Source: Candidatus Harrisonbacteria bacterium
Lineage (GTDB): Bacteria > Patescibacteriota > Minisyncoccia > UBA6257 > UBA11618
DNA: 37,489 nt
NCBI GenBank assembly: GCA_016867415.1
Contig: VGJO01000003.1
Coordinates: forward strand, 1 to 37,489
Direction of reading: 5' to 3'
The position numbers and the translations under genes are program-made. The notes under the pieces were generated by a model, which saw only the letters and a list, made by a program, of their open reading frames with translations, was not told the DNA's origin and did not search any database. Shown here piece by piece: positions 9,561 to 18,842 of this stretch; within the stretch, counting starts at the first letter, position 1, and every line of letters starts with the position of its first letter.

Positions 9561-9670
9561 TTTTTTTCCAAAGACAAGACATTTCAGAAAAATATGCGAG
9601 AGGCATACATAAGGGAAGTATGTCGACCAAATATTTTTCTGAAATAACACAGTATTTGGGAAAAAAGACC
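9561..9670. repeat. ~110-bp palindromic repeat family, copy 1
   Basis: TTTTTTTCC-AAAGACAAG...GAGGCATACATAAG...TATGTCGA...CAGTATTTGGGAAAAAAGAC, matching the blocks at 15841-15951. Confidence 0.7.
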
Positions 9671-9676
9671 AAAAAT

Positions 9677-10432
9677 TTATTTCAGATCAAAAGTGATGGA
9701 GACAGACGCCGCCACCTCTTGCGCCACTATCTCCATATCTTGTGTGGGCACCGCCGCGCACATCCCTCCATACGTCGGATTGTAAGAAGTAAAGTTTGAA
9801 TTTTCACTAAAAGAGTTTATTCCGCCAATCTTCTTATCCATCGCCTTGGCAATTCCCTTCGCTTTTTCCTTAGCTTTCACGATAGCTTCTTCTCTTGCGG
9901 CAGAAAGCGCCCCATCCTGATCAGAAAAAGTAAGACAGCTTCCATATCCTGATCCCGGAACAAACCCCGCTTCCTCTCCCGCTTTCATTACTTGGCTAAT
10001 CTTTTGAGAAAGCTTCACTGGATCCTTCTCTTCGAGCTTCACGTAGACATTCTTCGTATCTTGATAATCTCCCTCCGGAAATCCGCTATTGCCACTCGTA
10101 TATGAACTCGCCAAATAAATATCTTCTTTCTCTACTCCTGCGACCCCCATCACTTCATACAGCTTCTTGAAAAGTCCCGTTGATTGCCTTGACGCCGCCG
10201 CTTGGGTATCTCCTCTCCCTTCCACACTAAAAGAAATATATGCTTTATCCGGCACTGCTTTCGTCTTCGCCTCCACAGATACAGAAACGGTCCGATAAGA
10301 AGTCGGGCCACTTTGTACCCTTCCTACTACATCATATGCCGCCAATACCGCCGTAAAAACTATTAAAAGAAATAGTATATACACGCCCCATCGTACAAAC
10401 ATCTTTTCTCTTTCTCCTAAAATAGTATCCAT
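9677..10432 (-). CDS. SIMPL (DUF541) domain protein, membrane-anchored
   Basis: N-terminal TM; VSVSVEAKTKAVPDKAYISFSVEGRGDTQAAASR and C-terminal AREEAIVKAKEKAKGIAKAM. Confidence 0.85.
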   Translation of the reverse strand: MDTILGEREKMFVRWGVYILFLLIVFTAVLAAYDVVGRVQSGPTSYRTVSVSVEAKTKAVPDKAYISFSVEGRGDTQAAASRQSTGLFKKLYEVMGVAGVEKEDIYLASSYTSGNSGFPEGDYQDTKNVYVKLEEKDPVKLSQKISQVMKAGEEAGFVPGSGYGSCLTFSDQDGALSAAREEAIVKAKEKAKGIAKAMDKKIGGINSFSENSNFTSYNPTYGGMCAAVPTQDMEIVAQEVAASVSITFDLK

Positions 10433-10630
10433 AAAGTTTTATTCCCTATTCTATCGCTTCCTATCTAAAAAACAAATCTTTTTTTTGTTATACTAAGCCA
10501 AATTTACCAGGGATCCCTCCTTGGCTTGTCGAAGCGTACTGTATCCCACCGGTTTCAGCTGCGCTGAAGTCTTAGCAAAAGTAGGAGCCTTTGGCGAAGG
10601 AGAACTCTTAATTGAGACATTACTCATTCT

Positions 10631-12760
10631 ATGGTCCATCTCGATGACCGACTCAAAGACGTCAAAGGCCTTTCTCCCCGCTTTCTTCCTCATCTCGAAA
10701 AACTAGGCATTCACAGCATTCGCGATCTTCTCTCTCACTTTCCTACCCGTTATGAAGATTATCGTGAGCAAAAAAATATTAGCGATCTTATTCCCCGCGA
10801 ATCCGCCGCAATAAAAGGCCGGATCACCAAAGTCAGCCAAAAAAATATCTACCGGCGCCGGATGTCGATCATTGAAGCATATATAGAAGATGAGACTGGT
10901 ATAGTCCGCGCCGCCTGGTTTAATCAACCATATGTCGGTAAGCTCCTCTCCGAAGGCAAAGAAGTTATTTTGAAAGGCCGAGTCTCCGAAAGCAAAAAAG
11001 ATCTTTATTTTTCCTCACCTCTCATAGAAGACCCTCGCCTTGCTGAAAAAAAACGACCCTACCTCCTTGGTCACTATCCCGAGACTCGCGGCCTCACCTC
11101 CCGCGGCCTCCGCTATCTTTTAGATGGTGTAATAAAAAATATTGCTCCTATTCCCGACCCTCTTCCCTCATCTCTCCTGCAAAAAATTTCTCTTCCTGAT
11201 CTTCACTCCGCCTTCACCCACCTTCATTTTCCCCGCTCGCTTAAAGAAGCTGAAGTGAGCCGTGATCGCCTTATCTTTGACGACCTTCTCCTTCTCCAGC
11301 TCGTCAATCAAAAGACCCGTTCTCGTTTAGCAAAAGAAAAAGCTCACCCTATCCCTCACACCACTTCCGAGCTCGAGACCCTTCTTGCTTCCCTTCCCTA
11401 CACTCTCACTGCCACTCAAAGCCGTTCCCTAAAAGAAATACTCGCCGATATCGAAAATCCTCATCCCATGAACCGCCTCCTCGAGGGTGATGTCGGCTCC
11501 GGTAAAACAATCATTGCTTTAATTAGCATGCTTCTTGCCGCTCGTCGCCGTTTTTCTTCCTTTCTCCTCGCTCCCACCGAAATTCTCGCTCGCCAGCACT
11601 TTGACACACTCCAAAAATTCTTCATGGATCTTCTCGATGAATGGCGCATTAACGCCGCTCTCATTACCGGTGATGAGACCCGCCTTTTCCTAGGTAAAAA
11701 TCTCGTCTCCTCTCCCTCCAAACGTGAGCTCGCTCACCTTATAGAAAAAAACGAAGTCCGTCTCATAATCGGCACCCATACTCTCCTTGAAGAAAAGTGG
11801 CGCGGCAAAGATCTCGCCTTGACTGTGATCGACGAACAGCACCGCTTCGGCGTCCGCCAGCGCGCCGCTTTAAGTGGTAAAAAAAGTGACGGCATCTATC
11901 CTCACCTCCTCTCCATGTCCGCCACCCCCATCCCTCGCACACTTGCTCTCTCGATCTTTGGCGACTTAGATCTTTCAACCATTGAAGAACTCCCGAGTGG
12001 TAGAAAATCCGTCATCACTCGCATAATAAAAAAAGAAAATCGCCTCAAAGCCTACGAATTCATCCGCAAAGAAATTCACCTCGGTCGCCAAGCCTACATC
12101 ATCTGTCCCCGGGTAAAAAAATCCGACGATGAAAGCCTAGCTCCCAAAGACCTTAAAGACATTTTGAAGTATGAAATCAAAGCCGCCGAAGAAGAATTCA
12201 CTCGCCTCAAAAAAGAGATATTCCAAAAGGAACGTCTCGGCCTCCTCCACGGTAAATTAAAAAATGGCGAAAAAAACTCCATCATGAGCGCCTTCCACTC
12301 CGGCAAGATCGATATTCTCGTTTCCTCCTCCGTCGTCGAGATCGGCGTCGATGTGAAAAATGCCTGCGTAATCATGATTGAAGGCGCCGATCGCTTCGGC
12401 CTTGCCCAACTCCATCAGTTCCGCGGTCGCGTTGGTAGAGGGCAACATCAATCCTATTGTCTCCTCTTCACCGACAATGAATCCGAAAAATCCCTAACTC
12501 GCCTTCACTCCTTAGTCGAGTCCAAAAATGGCTTCGAGCTCGCCGAACGCGACCTCGCTCTCCGTGGCCCTGGCGAACTTCTTGGCGACTCCCAGACTGG
12601 CGTCCCTGATCTTGTCATGCGCTCGCTCCAAAACATCGACCTCCTCCGCCTCTCCCGTGAAGCCGCCACTGCCATAATAAAATCCGACCCTGATCTCAAA
12701 AATCATCCTCTCTTAAAATCCCAACTTTCCCTCTTTGAATCCTCTCTTCATTTAGAATAA
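10631..12760 (+). CDS. recG: ATP-dependent DNA helicase RecG
   Basis: LLEGDVGSGKT, LAPTEILARQHF, VIDEQHRFGVRQR, SATPIPRTLAL, GRVGRG, ERDLALRGPGELLG. Confidence 0.97.
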   Translation: MVHLDDRLKDVKGLSPRFLPHLEKLGIHSIRDLLSHFPTRYEDYREQKNISDLIPRESAAIKGRITKVSQKNIYRRRMSIIEAYIEDETGIVRAAWFNQPYVGKLLSEGKEVILKGRVSESKKDLYFSSPLIEDPRLAEKKRPYLLGHYPETRGLTSRGLRYLLDGVIKNIAPIPDPLPSSLLQKISLPDLHSAFTHLHFPRSLKEAEVSRDRLIFDDLLLLQLVNQKTRSRLAKEKAHPIPHTTSELETLLASLPYTLTATQSRSLKEILADIENPHPMNRLLEGDVGSGKTIIALISMLLAARRRFSSFLLAPTEILARQHFDTLQKFFMDLLDEWRINAALITGDETRLFLGKNLVSSPSKRELAHLIEKNEVRLIIGTHTLLEEKWRGKDLALTVIDEQHRFGVRQRAALSGKKSDGIYPHLLSMSATPIPRTLALSIFGDLDLSTIEELPSGRKSVITRIIKKENRLKAYEFIRKEIHLGRQAYIICPRVKKSDDESLAPKDLKDILKYEIKAAEEEFTRLKKEIFQKERLGLLHGKLKNGEKNSIMSAFHSGKIDILVSSSVVEIGVDVKNACVIMIEGADRFGLAQLHQFRGRVGRGQHQSYCLLFTDNESEKSLTRLHSLVESKNGFELAERDLALRGPGELLGDSQTGVPDLVMRSLQNIDLLRLSREAATAIIKSDPDLKNHPLLKSQLSLFESSLHLE

Positions 12761-12790
12761 AAAACAAAAGTAGATTACAGAAAAGATGAA

Positions 12791-12900
12791 GATTTTTCCT
12801 TCAAGGCTAGAAGAAAATGGGGCTTACAAGGAAGCATAAGTACGCCGTATGTTGACGAATAGGCAAAAGCTTAGACAACGCCCTGGAGGAAAAAGACAAG
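12791..12900. repeat. ~110-bp palindromic repeat family, diverged copy
   Basis: GATTTTTCC...CAAGGC...GAAGCATAAGTACGCCGTATGTTGACGAAT...CAACGCCCTGGAGGAAAAAGAC; same block order as 9561 and 15841. Confidence 0.5.
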
Positions 12901-13128
12901 CGAAAATATAAAAAGATAGGAGTCTTCCCTCCCCCATCTCTTTTCCTAAGCAGTTCTTTGCATGTACACCTTTCCGAATTTTGGAAATGAAGAGTATCCA
13001 CTTTCAAACTCATAGATAAAGATCTGCCTCCAATCTTATCTTTTCCCTCATCTTGAATTTGCCCTAAAACCCAGTACACTATTTAAAATACTTTCCCGCC
13101 CATTGAAAACCATAGAAGGAGTTTCCTC

Positions 13129-13821
13129 ATGAATCCTGCTGTTCTTTCAAAACCCGCCATCCTTGCTGCAAAAGAACGGGGTGATATCGACATCACTCCG
13201 TTTAATGAAAAAAATCTTGCCAATACGAGCTATGATGTCACACTCGGTGAATACTATTACCGAGAACAACCCCCCGAATCGGGCTACACCATCTACAATC
13301 CCTGGCAAAATTCCGAAGTGACTCGAGTGTGGGGAAAAGGGTACTTTCAAGCTGTGCTTTTTTCCGAATGGAAACGAAAACATGGGGAACATCCTCAACT
13401 TGAAAAAGGCATCGCAAATAATAATAAAATAATCTGGCTCGCCCCTGGCGAAACTATCCTTGGCCACACCAATGAATTCATTGGGGGTAAAAATGGCATT
13501 ACGACCATGATGAAAGCCCGCTCCTCCATCGGTCGCAATTTCATTACTGTTTGCAAATGCGCTGGTTGGGGTGACATTGGCTACATCAATCGCTGGACCA
13601 TGGAAATCAGTAATGCTAGTCGCCACTATCACATTCCTCTGATAGTCGGTCGTCGTATTGCTCAAATCATCTTCTTTCCCTGCGAAGCAATTGGTAATGA
13701 AGATTACTATGGTCAAGGAGGAAAGTATCAAGTTGGTGGAGACATCAAAAAATTAACCAACTCCTGGCACCCTTCCATGATGCTTCCCCGCCTCTATGAA
13801 GACCGAGAAATAAAATCTTGA
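13129..13821 (+). CDS. dCTP deaminase / dUTPase-fold protein
   Basis: NTSYDVTLGEYYY, KARSSIGRNFITV, GWGDIGYINRWTMEISN, QIIFF; RBS GAAGGAG upstream. Confidence 0.85.
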   Translation: MNPAVLSKPAILAAKERGDIDITPFNEKNLANTSYDVTLGEYYYREQPPESGYTIYNPWQNSEVTRVWGKGYFQAVLFSEWKRKHGEHPQLEKGIANNNKIIWLAPGETILGHTNEFIGGKNGITTMMKARSSIGRNFITVCKCAGWGDIGYINRWTMEISNASRHYHIPLIVGRRIAQIIFFPCEAIGNEDYYGQGGKYQVGGDIKKLTNSWHPSMMLPRLYEDREIKS

Positions 13822-13840
13822 AAAAAGAAAGGAACAAAAA

Positions 13841-13870
13841 ATCCCGCGAACACCTCGCGGGATTTATTTT
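13841..13870. terminator. Bidirectional Rho-independent terminator
   Basis: CCCGCGA-ACACC-TCGCGGG between convergent genes, flanked by A and T tracts. Confidence 0.8.
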
Positions 13871-13889
13871 TGCAGTCACGAAAAAAATT

Positions 13890-14441
13890 TTATTTCTTCA
13901 TGACCACCAGCACAGTTTCCTGAAACGCTCCGGGAAACCCTTCAATCTCATCAAGCGCCATGAAATTTGGTTGAGGAGGGATATTCGGATGAGGTAAGTG
14001 AATTGCCGGAACATACCGGATCCCCTCCTCATCTCGGCCCACACTTCCTAAAAAAACCATGACCGCCGGACAAATCTCCTCTTTCACCACAAACTTCGCC
14101 TGCAAAAATTGAGACAAAGCCCCTAGTTGCAGACATGGCCGATCTTCATACAAAGAAAGGACGGACTCCACCGGCGTTTTACAGCTCGGACTACCAATCA
14201 TATCCACGTCAAAGTAATCATAGATATCAAATTCCATTGGTAATCGCAACACCTCGTTGCATCTTCCCGAAGGCTGATCCAAAGGAAAAAGTTTCATTCC
14301 CTTCCGCCTGAATTGTATCCGAGAAAAGCTATCCGTTGAATTAATCTCTCGCTCTAAAGAACAAAACACTTTTCTCCATTGCCTTCGTGACGCAGGTGCA
14401 ATCATCTTTCTATCCTCCTTTCTAAGGAGATGCTTTTTCAA
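13890..14441 (-). CDS. Hypothetical protein
   Basis: 183 aa ORF; start overlaps the end of the upstream ORF by 20 nt; terminator downstream. Confidence 0.65.
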   Translation of the reverse strand: MKKHLLRKEDRKMIAPASRRQWRKVFCSLEREINSTDSFSRIQFRRKGMKLFPLDQPSGRCNEVLRLPMEFDIYDYFDVDMIGSPSCKTPVESVLSLYEDRPCLQLGALSQFLQAKFVVKEEICPAVMVFLGSVGRDEEGIRYVPAIHLPHPNIPPQPNFMALDEIEGFPGAFQETVLVVMKK

Positions 14442-14991
14442 TCACCTCATGCTGAGTCACCTTCATCTTCCCACCATTCTTGAGACATACTACTCCCACT
14501 TCACCCATAATCCCTTCTCCACGAAAGTATGCAGCAAGATCCACCCACTCCTCCGCTAGAATTCCCCTTATATCCGAGATGAGTCCATAGCAATAAAAGT
14601 CAGAGGTCGATCCATACCGTCGCAAGATAGGAAAGGGAAACAAGCTATGCAGAATAGTATTCGTCCGCAAGAGTGTATTCTCCGCCTCTCTCTTCAAATC
14701 CTCATACGAGAAAAAAGCTCGCCCCACCGCATACGTCCCAATCCCATCCTCCGATATAAGATACCCTAGAAATGCGTTCAAATCTTTCGGCGGCGTCAAA
14801 ATTTTTTTCAAAATTAGGGGCAATGAATTAGAAGTAATCATTACCTCCGTGTCTGTGTCTAGTTGCGTTTGCTTCTCATACTCCACCAAAATTTTTTTCC
14901 CCGCCACTTCAATAAGAGACGGGATCATTTCCTGATGATTTCGCATCTTGGGCAACTGAATTGGCGAAGTCCCCACCGATCTGGTAGCCAT
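14422..14991 (-). CDS. Hypothetical protein
   Basis: 189 aa ORF, translationally coupled arrangement with 13890..14441. Confidence 0.65.
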   Translation of the reverse strand: MATRSVGTSPIQLPKMRNHQEMIPSLIEVAGKKILVEYEKQTQLDTDTEVMITSNSLPLILKKILTPPKDLNAFLGYLISEDGIGTYAVGRAFFSYEDLKREAENTLLRTNTILHSLFPFPILRRYGSTSDFYCYGLISDIRGILAEEWVDLAAYFRGEGIMGEVGVVCLKNGGKMKVTQHEVIEKASP

Positions 14992-15399
14992 TAGAAGTCC
15001 TTTCTTTATCTACAGGAAAAGCAAGAAGAAGGTTCCTCTTCTCACTAAGTTAAATTCTCAACGTCCTAAAAACCCACTTTGAAATTACCTTGCTTTCCTT
15101 AAAAAGTAAAGAGAAATCCTTTTCAAAAGAAAGTTTTTATGTTTATATAAATAACCCTCTAGTTTTTATTAAAAAATACTCGCTCTGCAAAAGCGCATAA
15201 TTTTTGGACGAGTCTCCACTGGCAATTAGCTCTCTTAAACTAAAAAATAAAAGAATTAGTAAAAAAGAACTAAAATGAGCTAGATCAGCGAGGCTCCCCA
15301 TTTCTTTTCGAGGAGCTACCGGAGCATACTAAGGGAAGTCTGTAAGGAGATACCGCAGGAAAAAACGGGAAAATTCGCCAAAAAGACAAGCTTAATAGA

Positions 15400-16608
15400 A
15401 TGAAGAAAATCCTCGCCATCGAAACCAGCTGCGACGACACAGGCCTCGCTTATGTAGAATGCGAAGGTTCTTTTCCTGATGCTATTTTCAAAGTCATTTC
15501 TTCTCGTCTCTCCTCCCAGACGCTCACTCACTCCCCCTATGGTGGTGTCGTCCCCATGCTCGCGAAGCGTGAACATATCAAAAATCTCCCCCTCCTCCTC
15601 GAAGAAATAAAAAAAGAATTCCGAGGAAAAAATATTCCTTTCACTCCGGATGAAATAGCAGTCACGATCGGACCCGGCCTTGAGCCCGCTCTCTGGGCCG
15701 GCCTCGAATTTGCCAAAAGCTTAGCCACCGAACTCAACCTCCCCCTAGTCGGCGTCAATCACCTCGAAGGCCATATCTACTCCAATTGGTTAAATGAAAA
15801 GAGCGAAAAAGAGACGTCACAAAGCAGAAGTAATTTCGCTGGATTTTTTCCCAAAGACAAGGCGCAAGTGAGCAATACTCGCGAGGCATATGTAAGAGTG
15901 AATGTCGAGCGAGAAAGCGAAGCGAGCAACGCAGTATCCGGGAAAAAAGACGCAAAATTACCTTTACCAGCATTAATTTTATTAGTCTCCGGCGGCCACA
16001 CCATCCTCCTCCTGATGAAAGCCCAAAATGATTTTCAAATTCTCGGCGAGACTCGCGACGACGCCGTCGGTGAAGCCTTTGACAAGGTGGCAAAAATGCT
16101 TGGTCTCCCCTACCCCGGCGGCCCTGAGATCGAACGCCTCACACGCTATCATTCTGGACTTGATCTGGAATCCAGTAAATGTAAGCTACCAAACTCCTCA
16201 TCTCTTATAAAATTTCCAAGACCAATGATCAATTCCAAAGACTATGATTTTTCCTTCTCAGGCTTAAAAACCGCCGTCCTCTATCATCTCCGCGACAATC
16301 CAATAAAAAACGACGAGAATAAAGCTCTCATTGCCGCCTCTTTCCAAGCCGCCGTTTTTGATCTTTTGAAAAGTAAAATAAAAAAAGCTATCAACGAATT
16401 TCACCCCATATCCCTTTTCCTCTGCGGCGGCGTCGCTATGAACTCCCTTCTCCGCACTGCTCTCACACAAGTAGCAAACGAATCCGAAATCACCTTTCAT
16501 GCCCCTGCTCCTGGCCTCAACTCCGACAATGCCATCATGATCGCTTTCGCCGCCTACCTTGGCCGTCCCTACCCTACAAGCACCGTCCATGGCCACCTTT
16601 CTCTTTAG
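15400..16608 (+). CDS. tsaD: tRNA N6-adenosine threonylcarbamoyltransferase TsaD, with two repeat-derived insertions
   Basis: MKKILAIETSCDDTGLA, GVNHLEGHIYSNW, LILLVSGGHT, KMLGLPYPGGPEIE, DFSFSGLKTAV, LCGGVAMNSLLR. Confidence 0.97.
   Translation: MKKILAIETSCDDTGLAYVECEGSFPDAIFKVISSRLSSQTLTHSPYGGVVPMLAKREHIKNLPLLLEEIKKEFRGKNIPFTPDEIAVTIGPGLEPALWAGLEFAKSLATELNLPLVGVNHLEGHIYSNWLNEKSEKETSQSRSNFAGFFPKDKAQVSNTREAYVRVNVERESEASNAVSGKKDAKLPLPALILLVSGGHTILLLMKAQNDFQILGETRDDAVGEAFDKVAKMLGLPYPGGPEIERLTRYHSGLDLESSKCKLPNSSSLIKFPRPMINSKDYDFSFSGLKTAVLYHLRDNPIKNDENKALIAASFQAAVFDLLKSKIKKAINEFHPISLFLCGGVAMNSLLRTALTQVANESEITFHAPAPGLNSDNAIMIAFAAYLGRPYPTSTVHGHLSL
15841..15951. repeat. ~110-bp palindromic repeat inserted in frame in tsaD
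   Basis: GGATTTTTTCCCAAAGACAAGGCGCAAG...GCGAGGCATATGTAAG...ATGTCGAGCGAG...GCAGTATCCGGGAAAAAAGACG; ends form an inverted repeat TTTTTTCCC/GGGAAAAAA. Confidence 0.75.
16150..16175. repeat. Short palindromic repeat (family 2) in tsaD
   Basis: CATTCTGGACTTGATCTGGAATCCAG, near-identical to 18468-18490 in valS. Confidence 0.7.
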
Positions 16609-16643
16609 ATATTAGTCTTTTTTGGTTAGTATTAATTGAAATT

Positions 16644-18842
16644 ATGGCTCTCCCTGAGATTTTCAAAACTCCCTACAACCCTAAAGATCACGAAAAAAGA
16701 ATATATGAAGCCGAACTCTCCTCCGGCCTCTTCAACCCCGACAATCTAGAAAACACTGGTAAGCCCCCCTACGTCATCATGATGCCTCCGCCAAATGTCA
16801 CTGGTGTCCTTCATATGGGCCATGCTCTCATGCTCACAATCGAAGACATCTTAATCCGCTACAAGCGCCTCCAGGGCTACCGCACTCTCTGGCTTCCCGG
16901 CACTGATCACGCCGCAATCGCCACCCAAGTTCGCGTCGAAAAAGATCTGCAAAAAAAAGAAGGGAAATCCCGCTTCGATCTCGGTCGTGATGACTTTTTA
17001 AAACTAGTAGAAAAATTCGCTTTTGATTCTCATGACACCATCACCTCTCAGATCAAAATAATGGGTGCCTCCTGCGACTGGAGCCGTGAAGCGTATACTC
17101 TTGATGAAAAACGCAACCAAGCCGTCAATACCGTTTTCAAAAAAATGCATAACGACGGCCTTATCTACCAAGGCTACCGCGTGGTCAATTTTGATGTGAA
17201 GGGTGGTACGGTAGTAAGTGATGATGAGCTCGTCTATGAAGAACGTGACGCCACTCTCTACACCTTCCGCTATTCTCCCGAATTCCCTATTGAGATCGCG
17301 ACTACTCGCCCCGAGACCAAAGTTGGCGACACCGCCGTCGCCGTTCATCCCGACGACCCCCGCTACCAAAGCTATATTGGCAAAGATTATTCTTTTGATT
17401 TTTGCCATGTCCCTGTCTCAGTCAAAATCATCGCCGACCCTTCTGTAGAAAAAGATTTTGGCACCGGCGCGCTTGGCGTCACTCCAGCGCATAGCTTAAT
17501 CGATGCTGACATTGCCGAGCGGCATCATCTCCCTCTAAAGCAAGTCATCTCTGAACGCGGCCGCATGATTAACACGATCCCCGCCCTTGATGGCAAAAAG
17601 ACTCTTGAAGCCCGTGAAACCATTGTCTCCTGGCTGAAGGAAAATAATCTCATAAGCAAAGAAGAAAAGATTAAGCAAAATGTCGCTACTGCCGAACGCA
17701 CGAGCGGCATCATTGAGCCTCTTCCGAAAAAACAATGGTTTGTGGCGGTCAATAAATCATTCTCCCTCCCCCACTCCGCAATCCCTGGTATAGAAAGCGG
17801 GAGCACTACTACCTTGAAAGAAATTATGAAGCGCAGTGTAGAATCTGGTGCTATCACTATCAAGCCCGCTCACTTTGCAAAGACCTACTTCAACTGGGTC
17901 GACAATCTCCGCGACTGGTGTGTGAGTCGCCAAATCTGGTTTGGCCACCGTATCCCCGTCTGGTATCGAAATGAAGAAATAGTAGTGAGTGGAGATAAGC
18001 CCGAAGGTGAGGGCTGGATCCAAGACGAAGACACCCTCGACACATGGTTTTCCTCCGCCCTTTGGACTTTCTCTACGCTCGGCTGGCCAGAAAAAACCAA
18101 AGATTTAAAAACTTTTCACCCCACTGATGTCCTCGAGACTGGTTACGAAATTATTTTCTTCTGGGTCGCCCGCATGATTATGATGAGTGGCTATGCTCTC
18201 GGTGAAATTCCTTTTCGTCACATTCTCCTCCACGGCACCGTCCGCGATGCGCAAGGCCGCAAGATGAGCAAGTCATTAGGTAATGGCATCGATCCTTTAG
18301 ACATCGCCGAGAAATACGGCGCCGACGCCGGCCGCCTCGCATTAGTCTACGGCACCGCTCCCGGTACCGATAGCAAAATAAGCGAGGAAAAAATCAAAGG
18401 CATGAAACATTTTGCAAATAAGCTCTGGAACATCGCCCGCTTCATCCTCGAAAATACCGAAGATTGTCATTCCAGACTTGATCTGGAATCTATAAAAAAG
18501 AACCCTTCCTTAACTACCGCCGATAAAGCCATCCTCTCCTCTTTCGAAAACACCGTAAAAAAAGTCGAGGCCGATCTTGAAGCGCAGGATCTGCACACCG
18601 CCGCCGAAGAGCTCTACTCCTTTGTCTGGATGAAGTTTGCCGACGAGTATCTCGAAGTAAGCAAACTTCAACTCAAAAACGAAACACAAAAAGAATCCAC
18701 ACAAAAAATTCTTCTCTATCTCCTAGAAAATTCCTTAATCCTTCTCCATCCCTTCATCCCCTTTGTCACCGAAGCGATTTATGAACATATCCCCGATCGT
18801 CCGTCCACGCTACTATTAGTAGCAAGATGGCCCTCTCTTTAA
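16644..18842 (+). CDS. valS: Valyl-tRNA synthetase (short form)
   Basis: PPPNVTGVLHMGHAL, TTRPET, DTWFSSALW, GRKMSKSLGNGIDPLD. Confidence 0.97.
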   Translation: MALPEIFKTPYNPKDHEKRIYEAELSSGLFNPDNLENTGKPPYVIMMPPPNVTGVLHMGHALMLTIEDILIRYKRLQGYRTLWLPGTDHAAIATQVRVEKDLQKKEGKSRFDLGRDDFLKLVEKFAFDSHDTITSQIKIMGASCDWSREAYTLDEKRNQAVNTVFKKMHNDGLIYQGYRVVNFDVKGGTVVSDDELVYEERDATLYTFRYSPEFPIEIATTRPETKVGDTAVAVHPDDPRYQSYIGKDYSFDFCHVPVSVKIIADPSVEKDFGTGALGVTPAHSLIDADIAERHHLPLKQVISERGRMINTIPALDGKKTLEARETIVSWLKENNLISKEEKIKQNVATAERTSGIIEPLPKKQWFVAVNKSFSLPHSAIPGIESGSTTTLKEIMKRSVESGAITIKPAHFAKTYFNWVDNLRDWCVSRQIWFGHRIPVWYRNEEIVVSGDKPEGEGWIQDEDTLDTWFSSALWTFSTLGWPEKTKDLKTFHPTDVLETGYEIIFFWVARMIMMSGYALGEIPFRHILLHGTVRDAQGRKMSKSLGNGIDPLDIAEKYGADAGRLALVYGTAPGTDSKISEEKIKGMKHFANKLWNIARFILENTEDCHSRLDLESIKKNPSLTTADKAILSSFENTVKKVEADLEAQDLHTAAEELYSFVWMKFADEYLEVSKLQLKNETQKESTQKILLYLLENSLILLHPFIPFVTEAIYEHIPDRPSTLLLVARWPSL
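18465..18490. repeat. Short palindromic repeat (family 2) in valS
   Basis: TGTCATTCCAGACTTGATCTGGAATC; perfect IR ATTCCAGA-CTTGA-TCTGGAAT. Confidence 0.7.

Noticed and set aside
12807-13079. 90 aa minus ORF downstream of recG
   Set aside because: Overlaps a palindromic repeat copy; no domain or start-site support
13147-13731. 194 aa minus ORF
   Set aside because: Antisense to the clear dCTP-deaminase-family gene
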